The notes beneath the pieces were generated by a model that did no database searches, was not told the DNA's origin, and saw nothing but the letters and a program-made list of their open reading frames with translations. Below, piece by piece: positions 48,137 through 56,665 of a DNA stretch of 64,000 nucleotides; the first letter of the stretch is position 1; every line of letters begins with the position of its first letter. A program made the position numbers and the translations under genes. The stretch is from CAZHLD01 sp964533185 (GTDB lineage Bacteria > Acidobacteriota > Terriglobia > Acidiferrales > UBA7541), in assembly GCA_964533185.1 (NCBI GenBank), contig CAZHLD010000002.1:62001-126000 (forward strand). The letters are read 5' to 3'.

Positions 48137-49105
48137 ATGGCCGAGAAGAAGACGATTGCAGTTGTGGGTGCAACCGGCGCGCAGGGCGGCGGACTGGTTC
48201 GCGCCATCTTGAGTGACCCGAGTGGTGGCTTCACTGCGCGCGCGCTTACGAGAGACGTCAACTCGGATAAGGCGACGGAACTAGCGAAGTTGGGAGCTGA
48301 AGTCTTCGCCGTGGACGTCGACGACGTAGAAAGTCTGAAGAAGGCGTTCGAGGGTGCCTATGCAGTGTATTGCGTCACGTTTTTCTGGGAGCACTTTTCG
48401 CCCGAGAAAGAACTTTCTCAGGCCACCAATATGGCCAAGGCGGCGAAGCACGCCGGAATTGAACACGTCATCTGGTCCACACTCGAAGACACGCGGAAAT
48501 GGGTGCCTCTCAGCGACAGCCGCATGCCCACGCTCATGGGCAAGTACAAGGTGCCGCACTTCGACGCGAAGGGCGAAGCCAACCAGGTGTTCACCGATCT
48601 CGGCGTGCCCACGACGTTCCTGCTGACGTCGTTCTACTGGGAGAACTTCACCCACTTCGGCATGGGGCCCAAGAAAGGTGCGGACGGCAAGCTGGCCACC
48701 ACCTTTCCCATGGGCGACAAGAAGCTCCCAGGCATCGCTGCCGAGGACATCGGCAAGTGCGCCTACGGGATCTTTAAGAAGGGCCGTGAGTTGATCGGCA
48801 AGACCGTCGGCATCGCCGGCGAACACTTGACAGGCGCGCAGATGGCCGCCACCTTCACCAAAGTGCTGGGTCAGGAGGTTTGCTACAATAGCGTGTCACC
48901 AGAGGCATACCGTGGGTTCGGTTTCCCGGGGGCAGACGACCTGGGCAACATGTTCCAGTTCAAACGCGACTTCGAACAATACTTCTGCGGCGTGCGCAAC
49001 CCCGACGTCGCCCGGGGCCTGAACCCCGCGCTGCAAACCTTCGAGATGTGGCTCGCCCAGAACAAGAGCCGCATCCCGCTTGAGCAGAATGCAGCCAGCG
49101 CCTAG
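48137..49105 (+). CDS. NmrA-like NAD(P)-binding protein
   Basis: The 322-residue protein starts AVVGATGAQGGGLVRAIL with the GxxGxxG motif of NmrA and HSCARG proteins, then YAVYCVTFFWEHFSPEKE, HVIWSTLEDTRKWVP and LLTSFYWENFTHFGM. These motifs and the lack of the YxxxK catalytic pair suggest a redox-sensing role rather than classical catalysis, as in human HSCARG; some related proteins reduce substrates. AGGAG precedes the ATG. It follows tRNA-Arg and does not seem tied to neighbours. Confidence 0.85.
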   Translation: MAEKKTIAVVGATGAQGGGLVRAILSDPSGGFTARALTRDVNSDKATELAKLGAEVFAVDVDDVESLKKAFEGAYAVYCVTFFWEHFSPEKELSQATNMAKAAKHAGIEHVIWSTLEDTRKWVPLSDSRMPTLMGKYKVPHFDAKGEANQVFTDLGVPTTFLLTSFYWENFTHFGMGPKKGADGKLATTFPMGDKKLPGIAAEDIGKCAYGIFKKGRELIGKTVGIAGEHLTGAQMAATFTKVLGQEVCYNSVSPEAYRGFGFPGADDLGNMFQFKRDFEQYFCGVRNPDVARGLNPALQTFEMWLAQNKSRIPLEQNAASA

Positions 49106-49113
49106 CAGTGCGA

Positions 49114-49332
49114 TCAGCCGAACCGTCCAAGAAGGGTCATTTCACTGATGCGTGGCCCATTTGCCAGAATTCGGGTCACCGCCGAAGTTCTAAAATCGTC
49201 CCCCAGGGCGCCCCACTCCTTATTCTTCGCCGGCACAAGGACAAAGCCAAAGGGCTTTCTGTAGGCCGGATTGCCGCCTGCGGCTATGTAGAAGTTTGAT
49301 CCCTCCCAGGCATGGGCGACAACTTGCTCCAC
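49114..49332 (-). CDS. Uncertain small ORF in the nmrA-phoB gap
   Basis: A 72-residue minus-strand frame reads EGSNFYIAAGGNPAYRKPFG, then KNKEWGALGDDFRTSAVTRI and ends MTLLGRFG. I recognise no family and the ribosome site is unclear. The gap between nmrA-like and phoB is 259 bases and holds nothing else that I can support. It may be a chance frame. Confidence 0.2.
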   Translation of the reverse strand: MEQVVAHAWEGSNFYIAAGGNPAYRKPFGFVLVPAKNKEWGALGDDFRTSAVTRILANGPRISEMTLLGRFG

Positions 49333-49364
49333 GCAACACCTTCCATTAGGGTATTCTCCTTTTC

Positions 49365-50090
49365 ATGAAGCGCATTCTCATCATCGAGGATGACCGCGAC
49401 ATCGTCGAGTTGGTCCGTTACAACCTCACCAACGAAGGCTTTCGGGTGGTGGCCGCATCGGACGGCTCCACAGGCCTGGCGCAAATCAAGAAATCGCCGC
49501 CCGACCTCTTGCTGCTCGATCTGATGCTGCCCAAGCTTTCCGGCCTCGACATCTGCAAGGAAGTCCGCCGCGACCAATCACTGAATCGCCTCCCAATCCT
49601 GATGTTGACGGCGCGCGGCAGTGAAGCCGACCGCGTCGTTGGCCTCGAAATGGGCGCCGACGACTACGTGACCAAACCCTTCAGCCCGCGCGAGCTGGTG
49701 GCACGTGTCAAAGCCCTGCTTCGCCGCGCCGAAGTGCCGGATGAGACCCCGCGCCCGATCGAAGCCGGCAAGCTCCTCATTGATCCATCCTCGTATCGCG
49801 TCACCCGCGCCGGCAAACCGATCACGCTCAGCACCCTCGAGTTTCGCCTGCTCTACTACCTGGCCTCGCGGCCCAATCGCGTGTTCACCCGCGACCAATT
49901 GCTCGACGCCGTCTGGGGCACCGAACGATTTGTTACCCCGCGCAGTGTGGACGTCTATATTCGCCGCCTGCGCGAGAAAAGCGAGCCCGACCCGGATCAC
50001 CCCGTCCACCTGAAGACGGTGCGCGGCGCCGGCTATTTGTTTGAACTGGAAACGGAACCGGCGGCAACCCGCAGTGGCCGCGGCAAATAG
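49365..50090 (+). CDS. phoB: Phosphate regulon response regulator PhoB
   Basis: The 241-residue OmpR-class regulator has a receiver domain with acidic EDD at about 8-10, phosphoacceptor Asp52 (LLDLMLPKLSG) and YVTKPFSP, then a winged helix with LSTLEFRLLYYLASRPNRVF and SVDVYIRRLREKSE. Phosphorylated by PhoR when phosphate is low, it would activate genes with PHO boxes. Three such repeats lie downstream in the same locus. The PhoB name follows from the neighbouring phoR, phoU and pst genes, because this class cannot be named from sequence alone. The 18-base gap to phoR supports an operon. Confidence 0.88.
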   Translation: MKRILIIEDDRDIVELVRYNLTNEGFRVVAASDGSTGLAQIKKSPPDLLLLDLMLPKLSGLDICKEVRRDQSLNRLPILMLTARGSEADRVVGLEMGADDYVTKPFSPRELVARVKALLRRAEVPDETPRPIEAGKLLIDPSSYRVTRAGKPITLSTLEFRLLYYLASRPNRVFTRDQLLDAVWGTERFVTPRSVDVYIRRLREKSEPDPDHPVHLKTVRGAGYLFELETEPAATRSGRGK

Positions 50091-50108
50091 GCCCAAACCG
50101 AGGAAACG

Positions 50109-51860
50109 GTGCGTCCCAAACTCTTCTGGCAGCTCAGCCTGACCTTCCTGGGCCTGCTCCTGGCCGCTGTCCTCGCCGTGGATCTCTACACCTCCCGCGT
50201 CGCGCGCCGGGAGTACCTTCGAATCAGTTTCGAGGAACTGGAAATCCTTACCCGCCTGTCTCGCGCACAACCGCCACCGACGGAGCCCGCAGCCGCGCAA
50301 GCTGCCTGGGTCTCGCGGATGGCGCAAGGCGGTGCGCGGGTAACCATTGTGGCCGCCGATGGCCGCGTGCTCGCTGATTCCGCCGAAGACCCTGCCGCGA
50401 TGGAAGACCACTCCAATCGGCCGGAAATCCAGCAGGCCCTGGCCACGGGGGAAGGTCGCGCTGTGCGTCGAAGCCCCACGCTCGGTCGTGAGCTGATTTA
50501 TCTTGCTCTCCGCTTGGAGGACGTCGCGGGCCAGCCGATTGTGCTTCGTTTTGCGCGGCCACTCCAGGAAGTGGACGAACAGTTGGGTGAGTTCCGCCGC
50601 CGGCTGTGGGTCGGTTGGCTCGTGGTCCTGCTTTTTGCCGCAGGCTTCTCGTTCATTGCGGCCCGGCGTTTCTCCTCACGCATTGAACGGCTGAAAGAAT
50701 TCTCGGCCCGCGTGGCCGGGGGAAACTTTACGCCACTGCCGGTTGTGCGCCGCGGCGACGAGGTGGACGCGCTCGGCCGCACTCTCAACGATACGGCCGC
50801 GCAGCTCGACCGCACCATCCGCTCGCTCACCGACGAGCGCAACCGCACGGCTGCCATTCTGAGCAGCATGATTGAGGGCGTGGCGGTTGTGAACGCTGAG
50901 GAGCGCGTCCTTTTCGTCAACCCGGCGTTTGCTCACATCCTGGGTCTTGACCCCGTGGCGGAGATGGGCCGGCCGCTGGTTGAGCTGGTGCGCGACTCTG
51001 AGTTGTTGGGGCTGGTCAAGCACGCGATCGCGGAACGTGCCACTGTATCCGGCGAAGTTGTCATTGGAACGGTACGCCAGCGCTCCTTTGCTGTCACGGC
51101 TTCTCCCGTGCAGGCCGAAGACTCTTCCGGAGCCGTGCTCGTCCTCCATGAGGTCACGGAGCAGCGGCGCCTCGAGCGCGTTCGCCGCGATTTTGTGGCC
51201 AATGTATCACACGAGTTTAAGACGCCACTCACGGCGATTCAGGGCTTCGCTGAGACTCTGCTCGGCGGCGCACTCGATGATCAACACAACCGCCGCCGGT
51301 TCGTCGAAATCATTCGCGACCATGCGCTGCGCCTCGCCCGGCTTACCGACGACCTTCTCCGGCTCTCCTTGATCGAAATTGGAAAGCTGGAATTCCACAT
51401 CGAGCCGGTCTCCGCCTCCGCTCTGATTGAATCCTGCGTTGAGACGGCGCGCCTCAAAGCCAGTCAAAAGCAACTCACCGTGCGAATGGATTGCCCCGCG
51501 CAACTTCCTCTTGTGCTCGGCGATGCGAATCGCTTGCTGGAAGTGCTCCAAAACTTGCTTGACAATGCGATTCAGTACACGCCGGCAGGCGGTCAGATCA
51601 CCGTGCGCGCGCAGGCGGCGGAGCAAGAAGTCATCCTTACAGTCGCGGACACAGGCATTGGCATTCCCCAAGCCGAGCAGGAACGCATCTTCGAGCGCTT
51701 TTACCGGGTGGACGCCGCCCGCTCTCGCGAAGTCGGTGGCACGGGCTTGGGCCTCTCCATCGCCCGCCACATTGTCCAGGCCCACGGCGGCCGCATCTGG
51801 GTCGAGAGTGCGGTCGGTCAGGGTTCCCGCTTCCACTTTTCCGTTCCCCTCGCTGCCTAA
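50109..51860 (+). CDS. phoR: Phosphate regulon sensor histidine kinase PhoR
   Basis: This 583-residue membrane kinase has a helix at about 8-27 and another near 170-190 with a periplasmic region between. HAMP is at about 190-240, a PAS domain at about 255-350, His368 in VSHEFKTPLTAI starts the kinase core, LLDNAIQYTPAGG is the N box, and DTGIGIPQAEQERIFERFYR and [11 protein letters not shown] complete it. The layout is that of the PhoR/VicK type. The GTG start follows phoB by 18 bases. Assignment to phosphate is by context. Confidence 0.88.
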   Translation: MRPKLFWQLSLTFLGLLLAAVLAVDLYTSRVARREYLRISFEELEILTRLSRAQPPPTEPAAAQAAWVSRMAQGGARVTIVAADGRVLADSAEDPAAMEDHSNRPEIQQALATGEGRAVRRSPTLGRELIYLALRLEDVAGQPIVLRFARPLQEVDEQLGEFRRRLWVGWLVVLLFAAGFSFIAARRFSSRIERLKEFSARVAGGNFTPLPVVRRGDEVDALGRTLNDTAAQLDRTIRSLTDERNRTAAILSSMIEGVAVVNAEERVLFVNPAFAHILGLDPVAEMGRPLVELVRDSELLGLVKHAIAERATVSGEVVIGTVRQRSFAVTASPVQAEDSSGAVLVLHEVTEQRRLERVRRDFVANVSHEFKTPLTAIQGFAETLLGGALDDQHNRRRFVEIIRDHALRLARLTDDLLRLSLIEIGKLEFHIEPVSASALIESCVETARLKASQKQLTVRMDCPAQLPLVLGDANRLLEVLQNLLDNAIQYTPAGGQITVRAQAAEQEVILTVADTGIGIPQAEQERIFERFYRVDAARSREVGGTGLGLSIARHIVQAHGGRIWVESAVGQGSRFHFSVPLAA

Positions 51861-51918
51861 CTTCCTCTTCCGCCTGCCCTTGCAGGCAAATCAAGCCTTG
51901 CTGAAGATTGACCTCCTA

Positions 51919-51934
51919 TTCACATCCGCGTAAC
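51919..51934 (+). promoter_or_regulatory. PHO-box-like repeat before the first phoU
   Basis: TTCAC at 51919 and GTAAC at 51930 start 11 bp apart, inside two 11-mers with 8 of 11 identical bases. Eleven-bp direct repeats are the PhoB-type operator. It lies 55 bases before the phoU start. Confidence 0.5.
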
Positions 51935-51988
51935 CTCCGCGAGCCACACTCCTGCTGAACATAAACGACGGATGGAAAGGGAGAAAAG

Positions 51989-52711
51989 ATGCCAACCGCA
52001 CAAGAAGCCGTTTATCAAGTGGCGCTGATGAACTACCTAGTCTCGATGGCCCGCACCGTGGAGACAAACGTCAACCGGGCTCTGGACGCCCTACTGGCTC
52101 GCAATGAAGCACTTACCCGCGAAGTTTTCCTCCTCGAGCCTCGTGTCAACGAAATGGAGATCACCATTGACAACCACGCTGTTCAGTTGCTACGTCAGGG
52201 CAACCTGTCGGATGAGGATGTCCGCCTGGTGGTCGCCACTCAAAAGATTACCAACGACCTTGAACGCATGGGCGACCTCGCCGTGAACATTTCTCAGTGT
52301 GTGGTTTCTTTAGCCTCCATGCCTCGTGTTGAGACCCGTCAGGAACTCACACCCATGACCTCGGCTGTTCGCGCCATGTTCAGCCGCACTCTGGGCGCGC
52401 TGATCTTTCGAAACGCGGACTTGGCCTCTGAAGTCCTCGAAGCCGATGACCTGGTCGATGCGTATCGGGACCGGCTCTTTGAAGGACTGCTAGAGGAGAT
52501 GTACGAAGATCCCACGCAGGTCAATTCCAAGCTGCAATACATTCTCATTACGCGCTACCTCGAGCGCATCGCCGACCACACCACCAACATTGCCGAGGAC
52601 ATCATCTTCTGGGTTCGCGGGCTGGACGTTCGCCATGGCCGGGCGCTCTCTCAGCCGCCGCAGGATCCCGGTACTCACCAGCCGCCTCCGACTAAAGCTT
52701 CCACCCCGTAA
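51989..52711 (+). CDS. phoU: Phosphate transport regulator PhoU (first copy)
   Basis: PhoU links the PstSCAB transporter to PhoR and represses PhoR signalling when phosphate is plentiful. The 240 residues form two PhoU repeats; metal-type motifs are DLERMGDLAVNI at about 91-102 and YLERIADHTTNIAEDI at about 191-206. A GGAAAGGGAGAA site precedes the ATG. It follows phoR by 128 bases, which hold a PHO-box-like repeat. Having a separate promoter and a second phoU at the other end of the locus is unusual. Confidence 0.93.
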   Translation: MPTAQEAVYQVALMNYLVSMARTVETNVNRALDALLARNEALTREVFLLEPRVNEMEITIDNHAVQLLRQGNLSDEDVRLVVATQKITNDLERMGDLAVNISQCVVSLASMPRVETRQELTPMTSAVRAMFSRTLGALIFRNADLASEVLEADDLVDAYRDRLFEGLLEEMYEDPTQVNSKLQYILITRYLERIADHTTNIAEDIIFWVRGLDVRHGRALSQPPQDPGTHQPPPTKASTP

Positions 52712-52719
52712 GTCCTGCC

Positions 52720-52749
52720 GGGGCCGGCGTTTCCCCTGACGCCGGCCCC
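52720..52749 (+). terminator. Terminator after the first phoU
   Basis: A perfect 11-bp stem (GGGGCCGGCGT with ACGCCGGCCCC) around an 8-base loop, followed by a pyrimidine-rich run. Confidence 0.75.
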
Positions 52750-52818
52750 CTCCCCTCTTTCCCACTTATGTGCTTCTCCTCCAGTAAATTCCGCCAAGAC
52801 TCACGATGTAACCTAGAA

Positions 52819-52845
52819 TTCACATTCGATTCACGACTGGTTCAT
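52819..52845 (+). promoter_or_regulatory. PHO-box-like triple repeat before the porin
   Basis: TTCAC, TTCAC and TTCAT start at 52819, 52830 and 52841, exactly 11 bp apart. This matches the spacing of PhoB half-sites and places the porin in the Pho regulon. Confidence 0.65.
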
Positions 52846-52950
52846 GGACTTGTGCAAAACTTAGCTTGAATTAGGCGAGGAATCATGAACAACAACAAAT
52901 CCAAATCGTCCAGCAAACTGAGGAAATCTGCTAAGCAAAAGGGGGAAAGC

Positions 52951-54612
52951 ATGCGCAAGTTGAGTCTAACAATCTTCGTACTGTCGCTGCTGGCGGTCCC
53001 AGCGGCAACGGCGGATACCACGGCGGCCAAGTCAAAGCCGACCGCCAACAAGACGGCAAAGCTTGCCGTAGCCGGGCCGGCAAAGAAAAGCGAGCCGTCG
53101 GCGATTGAGGTCGAGCTCCAGCAGGTGAAGGAATTGCTGCTTCAGCAGGCCCGCGAAATGGAAACTCAGCGCGGCCTCCTCCGCCAACAGCAGGAAAGAA
53201 TGGAGCAAATGGAGCGGCGTATCCAGGAGCAGGCTGCTGCCAACAGTCACGGCGCTGCGCAGGAGCCCGATGATCAGCAGAACGGCCGGCCCAGCGAGCT
53301 GAAGGTCCTCGAGGGCCAGCTCGAAGCCGTGGCCGATACGACGAATACTCTCAACCAGAAGGTCATCAAGGTCGAGAAGGACATTGCCGACAACAAAAAG
53401 TCCGCGGACGGCAAGCTTCGCGCCCTCGGCAACTTCAGCTTTAGCGGCGACATCCGCCTCCGCGGTGAAACCTTCCACAACGGCACCGCCACGCCACGCA
53501 ACCGCGAGCGCTTCCGCCTCCGCTTCAATGTCAACGCTAAACTCACTGACGAGTTCTTCGGCGGTCTGACAGTGGCCAGCGGCGATGCCACCGACCCCAT
53601 CTCCACCAATCAGAGCTTCACAAACTTCTACACCCGCAAGTTCTTCTCCATCGACAAGGCCTTCTTCGGCTACAAGCCGAAGTGGTTCGCCAAAGTCGGT
53701 GGTGGCGAACTCGAGCTCCTGGGCGGCAAGTGGGGCTATTCGTGGTATCGCACCCAGATGACCTGGGACGACGATTTGAACCCCGAGGGCTTCAGTGAAT
53801 CCGTCTCTTGGAAAATCCCGACCTCTTTCCTCGAGCGCATCGTTCTCGTCGGCTTCCAGACCTACATCGCCGAATCCGGCAGCGGTGCCGATACCGTCAT
53901 GAACGGCGGTCAGTTCCAGGCTTACTGGAAGCTTGGCCCTCGCGTCCGTTTCACCTCCTACGCGGGCTTCTACGACTATCTGCAGGCCGATGCCGTCCGC
54001 GTGGCGCAAAGCAACGTCACCGTGCGGGTCAGCGGCGGCCCTTGCGGCCCATCCGCGTCCCCGCTCTGCTCGGGCAGCGTGCCCAACTCAGCTCTGCTCT
54101 CGGGAAGCTCGAACAGCAACTCGGCAAACTCCTCTCAGTTTGCCTCCAAGTTCGGCATCCTCGACGTCATCGGCCGCTTCGACATCCGCACCAACAGCAG
54201 CCGCTGGCCGGTCATGTTGCAGTTCAACTACGCCAACAATACCAGGGCCTGCACCAACCGCACCAGCGCCGGCGCTCTGGTCGTGCCTACCAACGCGCCG
54301 TGCAACCCCAAGGACCGCGATGCCTACTGGGCCGAAGTTCAGCTTGGCCAGACTCGCGAGCGCGGCGATTGGAACTTCGGTTACACCTTCATCCGCCTCC
54401 AACGCGAGTCGGTACTGGGCGCCTTCAATTTCAGCGATATACGCCAGCCCACCAACAATCTCAATCATCGCGTCAACATCGGCTATCAGCTCTATCGCAA
54501 CGTCACCTTCACTTGGACCGGCCTCTTTGGCCGCCAGTTGGTCACCTCGGAGACGCCCACCAGGGAAAGCATCCTGCGGCGTCTCCAGTTTGACCTGAGC
54601 TACAAGTTCTGA
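52951..54612 (+). CDS. Putative phosphate-regulated outer-membrane porin
   Basis: The 553-residue product has a signal peptide (RKLSLTIFVLSLLAVPAATA), a coiled-coil segment at about 50-140 (EVELQQVKELLLQQAREMET, QQQERMEQMERRIQEQ) and a beta-barrel ending in FDLSYKF with a terminal Phe. The coiled coil plus barrel is as in OprP/OprO-type and other putative porins. A role in phosphate entry is inferred from the position between phoU and pstS and from its PHO-box repeats. ATG at 52951 follows a GGGGGAAAG site; the upstream in-frame ATG at 52885 would bury the signal peptide. Confidence 0.8.
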   Translation: MRKLSLTIFVLSLLAVPAATADTTAAKSKPTANKTAKLAVAGPAKKSEPSAIEVELQQVKELLLQQAREMETQRGLLRQQQERMEQMERRIQEQAAANSHGAAQEPDDQQNGRPSELKVLEGQLEAVADTTNTLNQKVIKVEKDIADNKKSADGKLRALGNFSFSGDIRLRGETFHNGTATPRNRERFRLRFNVNAKLTDEFFGGLTVASGDATDPISTNQSFTNFYTRKFFSIDKAFFGYKPKWFAKVGGGELELLGGKWGYSWYRTQMTWDDDLNPEGFSESVSWKIPTSFLERIVLVGFQTYIAESGSGADTVMNGGQFQAYWKLGPRVRFTSYAGFYDYLQADAVRVAQSNVTVRVSGGPCGPSASPLCSGSVPNSALLSGSSNSNSANSSQFASKFGILDVIGRFDIRTNSSRWPVMLQFNYANNTRACTNRTSAGALVVPTNAPCNPKDRDAYWAEVQLGQTRERGDWNFGYTFIRLQRESVLGAFNFSDIRQPTNNLNHRVNIGYQLYRNVTFTWTGLFGRQLVTSETPTRESILRRLQFDLSYKF

Positions 54613-54626
54613 CTGGCATCAGTCGC

Positions 54627-54644
54627 CTGTAACACGGCTGTAAC
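54627..54644 (+). promoter_or_regulatory. PHO box before pstS
   Basis: CTGTAAC at 54627-54633 and again at 54638-54644, 11 bp apart with identical half-sites, is a near-canonical PhoB operator 35 bases upstream of the pstS start. Confidence 0.8.
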
Positions 54645-54678
54645 AATCTTGCGAGACACTTCTAAGGGAGGAGACAGA

Positions 54679-55602
54679 ATGAGAAAGCAACTGGCAATCC
54701 TGGCGATGGTGGCTCTAGTCCTGAGCGCCTCGGCGATCATCGCCCAGCAGCGCAACATCACCGTCAAAGGTTCGGACACTCTGGTTATCCTCGGCCAGCG
54801 CTGGGCTGAGGTCTTTATGTCCAAGAATCCGGGGACCAGTGTTCAGGTAACCGGTGGCGGATCGGGCGTGGGCATCGCCGCGCTCATCAACGGAACCACA
54901 GACATCGCCGAGTCCTCCCGCTTGATGAAAGATCCGGAAAAGGCCAGTGTCAAGGAAAAGCGCGGCAAAGATGTCCTTGAGCTCCCCGTCGCCGTGGACG
55001 GGCTCGCCGTCTACGTTAACGATCAGAACCCGGTCAATGAGCTCACCCTCGCACAGATTAAGGGCATCTATACCGGCGCCATTAAGAACTGGAAGGAAGT
55101 CGGCGGCCGCGACCAGAGGATCATTCTCTACAGCCGCGAGAATAGCTCCGGCACCTACGTGTACTTCAAGGAGCACGTGCTGGAAAACGCCGACTATTAC
55201 CCCACGGCCCAGACTCTGCCCGGCACTGCCGCGGTTATCAACGCCGTCGCCAAGGACACCCGCGGCATCGGCTACGGCGGCATTGCCTACGGCAAAGGCA
55301 TCAAGCATCTCCGGGTAAAGAAAGACGCCAACTCCCCGGCCGTCGAGCCGACTATGGAGAACGTGCTCACGGCAAAGTACCCCATCAGCCGCTATCTCTA
55401 CTGGTACCTTGCGGGACAGCCCTCGGGCGATACCCTCAAGCTCTGCATGTGGGTCATGTCCCAGGATGGCCAGTCCGTGGTGGAAAACGTTGGCTACTAC
55501 CCGTTGAGCAATACCGACCGTTCCAAGTTTGCAGCTTTGGTCGGTATCGGCGGGAAGACGGCGGCAAAGGTCGGAAACACGGCCGCGAAGAAAGGCAGCT
55601 AG
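54679..55602 (+). CDS. pstS: Phosphate-binding protein PstS
   Basis: PstS captures phosphate in the periplasm for the PstCAB permease. The 307 residues start with a signal peptide (KQLAILAMVALVLSASAIIA) and show GSDTLVILGQRWAEVF, VTGGGSGVGIAALINGTTDIAESSR, AVDGLAVYVNDQNPVNELTL and the phosphate-binding loop RENSSGTYVYFKEHVL. There is no lipobox Cys, so it is a soluble periplasmic protein. GGGAGG precedes the ATG and a PHO box lies in front. The pair of GC-rich palindromes behind it separates it from pstC. Confidence 0.94.
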   Translation: MRKQLAILAMVALVLSASAIIAQQRNITVKGSDTLVILGQRWAEVFMSKNPGTSVQVTGGGSGVGIAALINGTTDIAESSRLMKDPEKASVKEKRGKDVLELPVAVDGLAVYVNDQNPVNELTLAQIKGIYTGAIKNWKEVGGRDQRIILYSRENSSGTYVYFKEHVLENADYYPTAQTLPGTAAVINAVAKDTRGIGYGGIAYGKGIKHLRVKKDANSPAVEPTMENVLTAKYPISRYLYWYLAGQPSGDTLKLCMWVMSQDGQSVVENVGYYPLSNTDRSKFAALVGIGGKTAAKVGNTAAKKGS

Positions 55603-55618
55603 ACCCTAAGGAGAATAA

Positions 55619-55667
55619 GGGCGCGCCCCAACCGGACTTAATGTCCCCCGCCTAGAGGGCGCGCCCC
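55619..55667 (+). promoter_or_regulatory. Intercistronic hairpin between pstS and pstC
   Basis: GGGCGCGCCCC at 55619-55629 is repeated exactly at 55657-55667. The first 10 bases are self-complementary, so the copies can pair with each other over a 27-base loop. Such a structure commonly limits transcription into permease genes and stabilises the 5' binding-protein message. Confidence 0.55.
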
Positions 55668-55678
55668 ATCTCTCTGCG

Positions 55679-56665
55679 ATGAGCGCTAACGCTACAACTC
55701 TCGCCACTACTTCCGCCGGTGTTGCCCGGCGTCGGGCCTGGGATTGGGGTATTGAAAAATTCATCTACCTCTCTTCGCTGGTCGCCATCGCCATCATTGT
55801 TCTTATTTTCCTATTCGTGGGGCGTGAAGCGCTCCCCGTTCTCACCAGCCCCAAGGTCCACGAAGAAGTCACCCTCTCTACGATGTTCCTCCCTCAGAAC
55901 TACGGCACTCCGGAAGCCCCACTGCCCTACGTTTGGCAACCCGTCGGTGTCCACCCGAAGTACAGCGTCATGCCTCTGTTGCTCGGCTCCCTGAAAGCCA
56001 CTCTCATCGCCATGCTCTTTGCCACGCCCCTGGCTTTGCTCGCCGCCATCTATACAACTGAGTTCGCACCCCGCTGGTTGCGCGAGGTCATCAAGCCCGT
56101 CATTGAAATGCTCGCCGGCATTCCCTCGGTCGTCCTGGGATTTTTCGCTCTTATCGTCCTGGCCACTGTGCTTCAGGATCTCTTCGACCTCGAATACAGA
56201 CTGAACGCGATCAACGCCGGCATTGCCCTGGGACTCGCCGTCATCCCCATCGTGTATACGATCTGTGAGGATGCCCTCACTGCCGTCCCACGCAGTTACC
56301 GCAACGCCTCGCTCGCCCTGGGCGCCTCGCCCTGGCAAACTGCCTGGAAGGTGGTACTCCCCTCGGCATTGCCGGGCGTCTTCGCCGGCATCGTCCTCGG
56401 CTTCGGCCGCGCCATTGGCGAGACGATGATCGTGCTCATGGCCTCTGGCAACGCCGCCATCACCTCATGGAATTTTGCCGAGCCGGTTCGCACCCTTTCC
56501 GCATCCATCGCCGCCGAGCTCGGCGAGGTCGTTTTCGGCAGCCCTCATTACCATGTTCTCTTTTTCCTTGGTGTCATGCTCTTTGTCATCACTTTCACGG
56601 TCAACTGGATCGGCACCATCGCCGTTTCCCGTCTCCGCAAGCGCCTCGCCGGAGCCGACCGATGA
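55679..56665 (+). CDS. pstC: Phosphate ABC transporter permease PstC
   Basis: PstC and PstA form the channel of the phosphate importer. The 328-residue protein has about six hydrophobic segments and the permease loop YRNASLALGASPWQTAWKVVLPSALPGVFAGIVLGFGRAIGETM. The N-terminal 20 residues are cytoplasmic. Its stop overlaps the pstA ATG (ATGA). The gap of 76 bases after pstS holds the hairpin. Confidence 0.94.
   Translation: MSANATTLATTSAGVARRRAWDWGIEKFIYLSSLVAIAIIVLIFLFVGREALPVLTSPKVHEEVTLSTMFLPQNYGTPEAPLPYVWQPVGVHPKYSVMPLLLGSLKATLIAMLFATPLALLAAIYTTEFAPRWLREVIKPVIEMLAGIPSVVLGFFALIVLATVLQDLFDLEYRLNAINAGIALGLAVIPIVYTICEDALTAVPRSYRNASLALGASPWQTAWKVVLPSALPGVFAGIVLGFGRAIGETMIVLMASGNAAITSWNFAEPVRTLSASIAAELGEVVFGSPHYHVLFFLGVMLFVITFTVNWIGTIAVSRLRKRLAGADR

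Noticed and set aside
49108..49299. A 63-codon plus-strand frame after the nmrA-like gene
   Set aside because: No family or ribosome site; overlaps the equally weak minus-strand frame. Probably chance.
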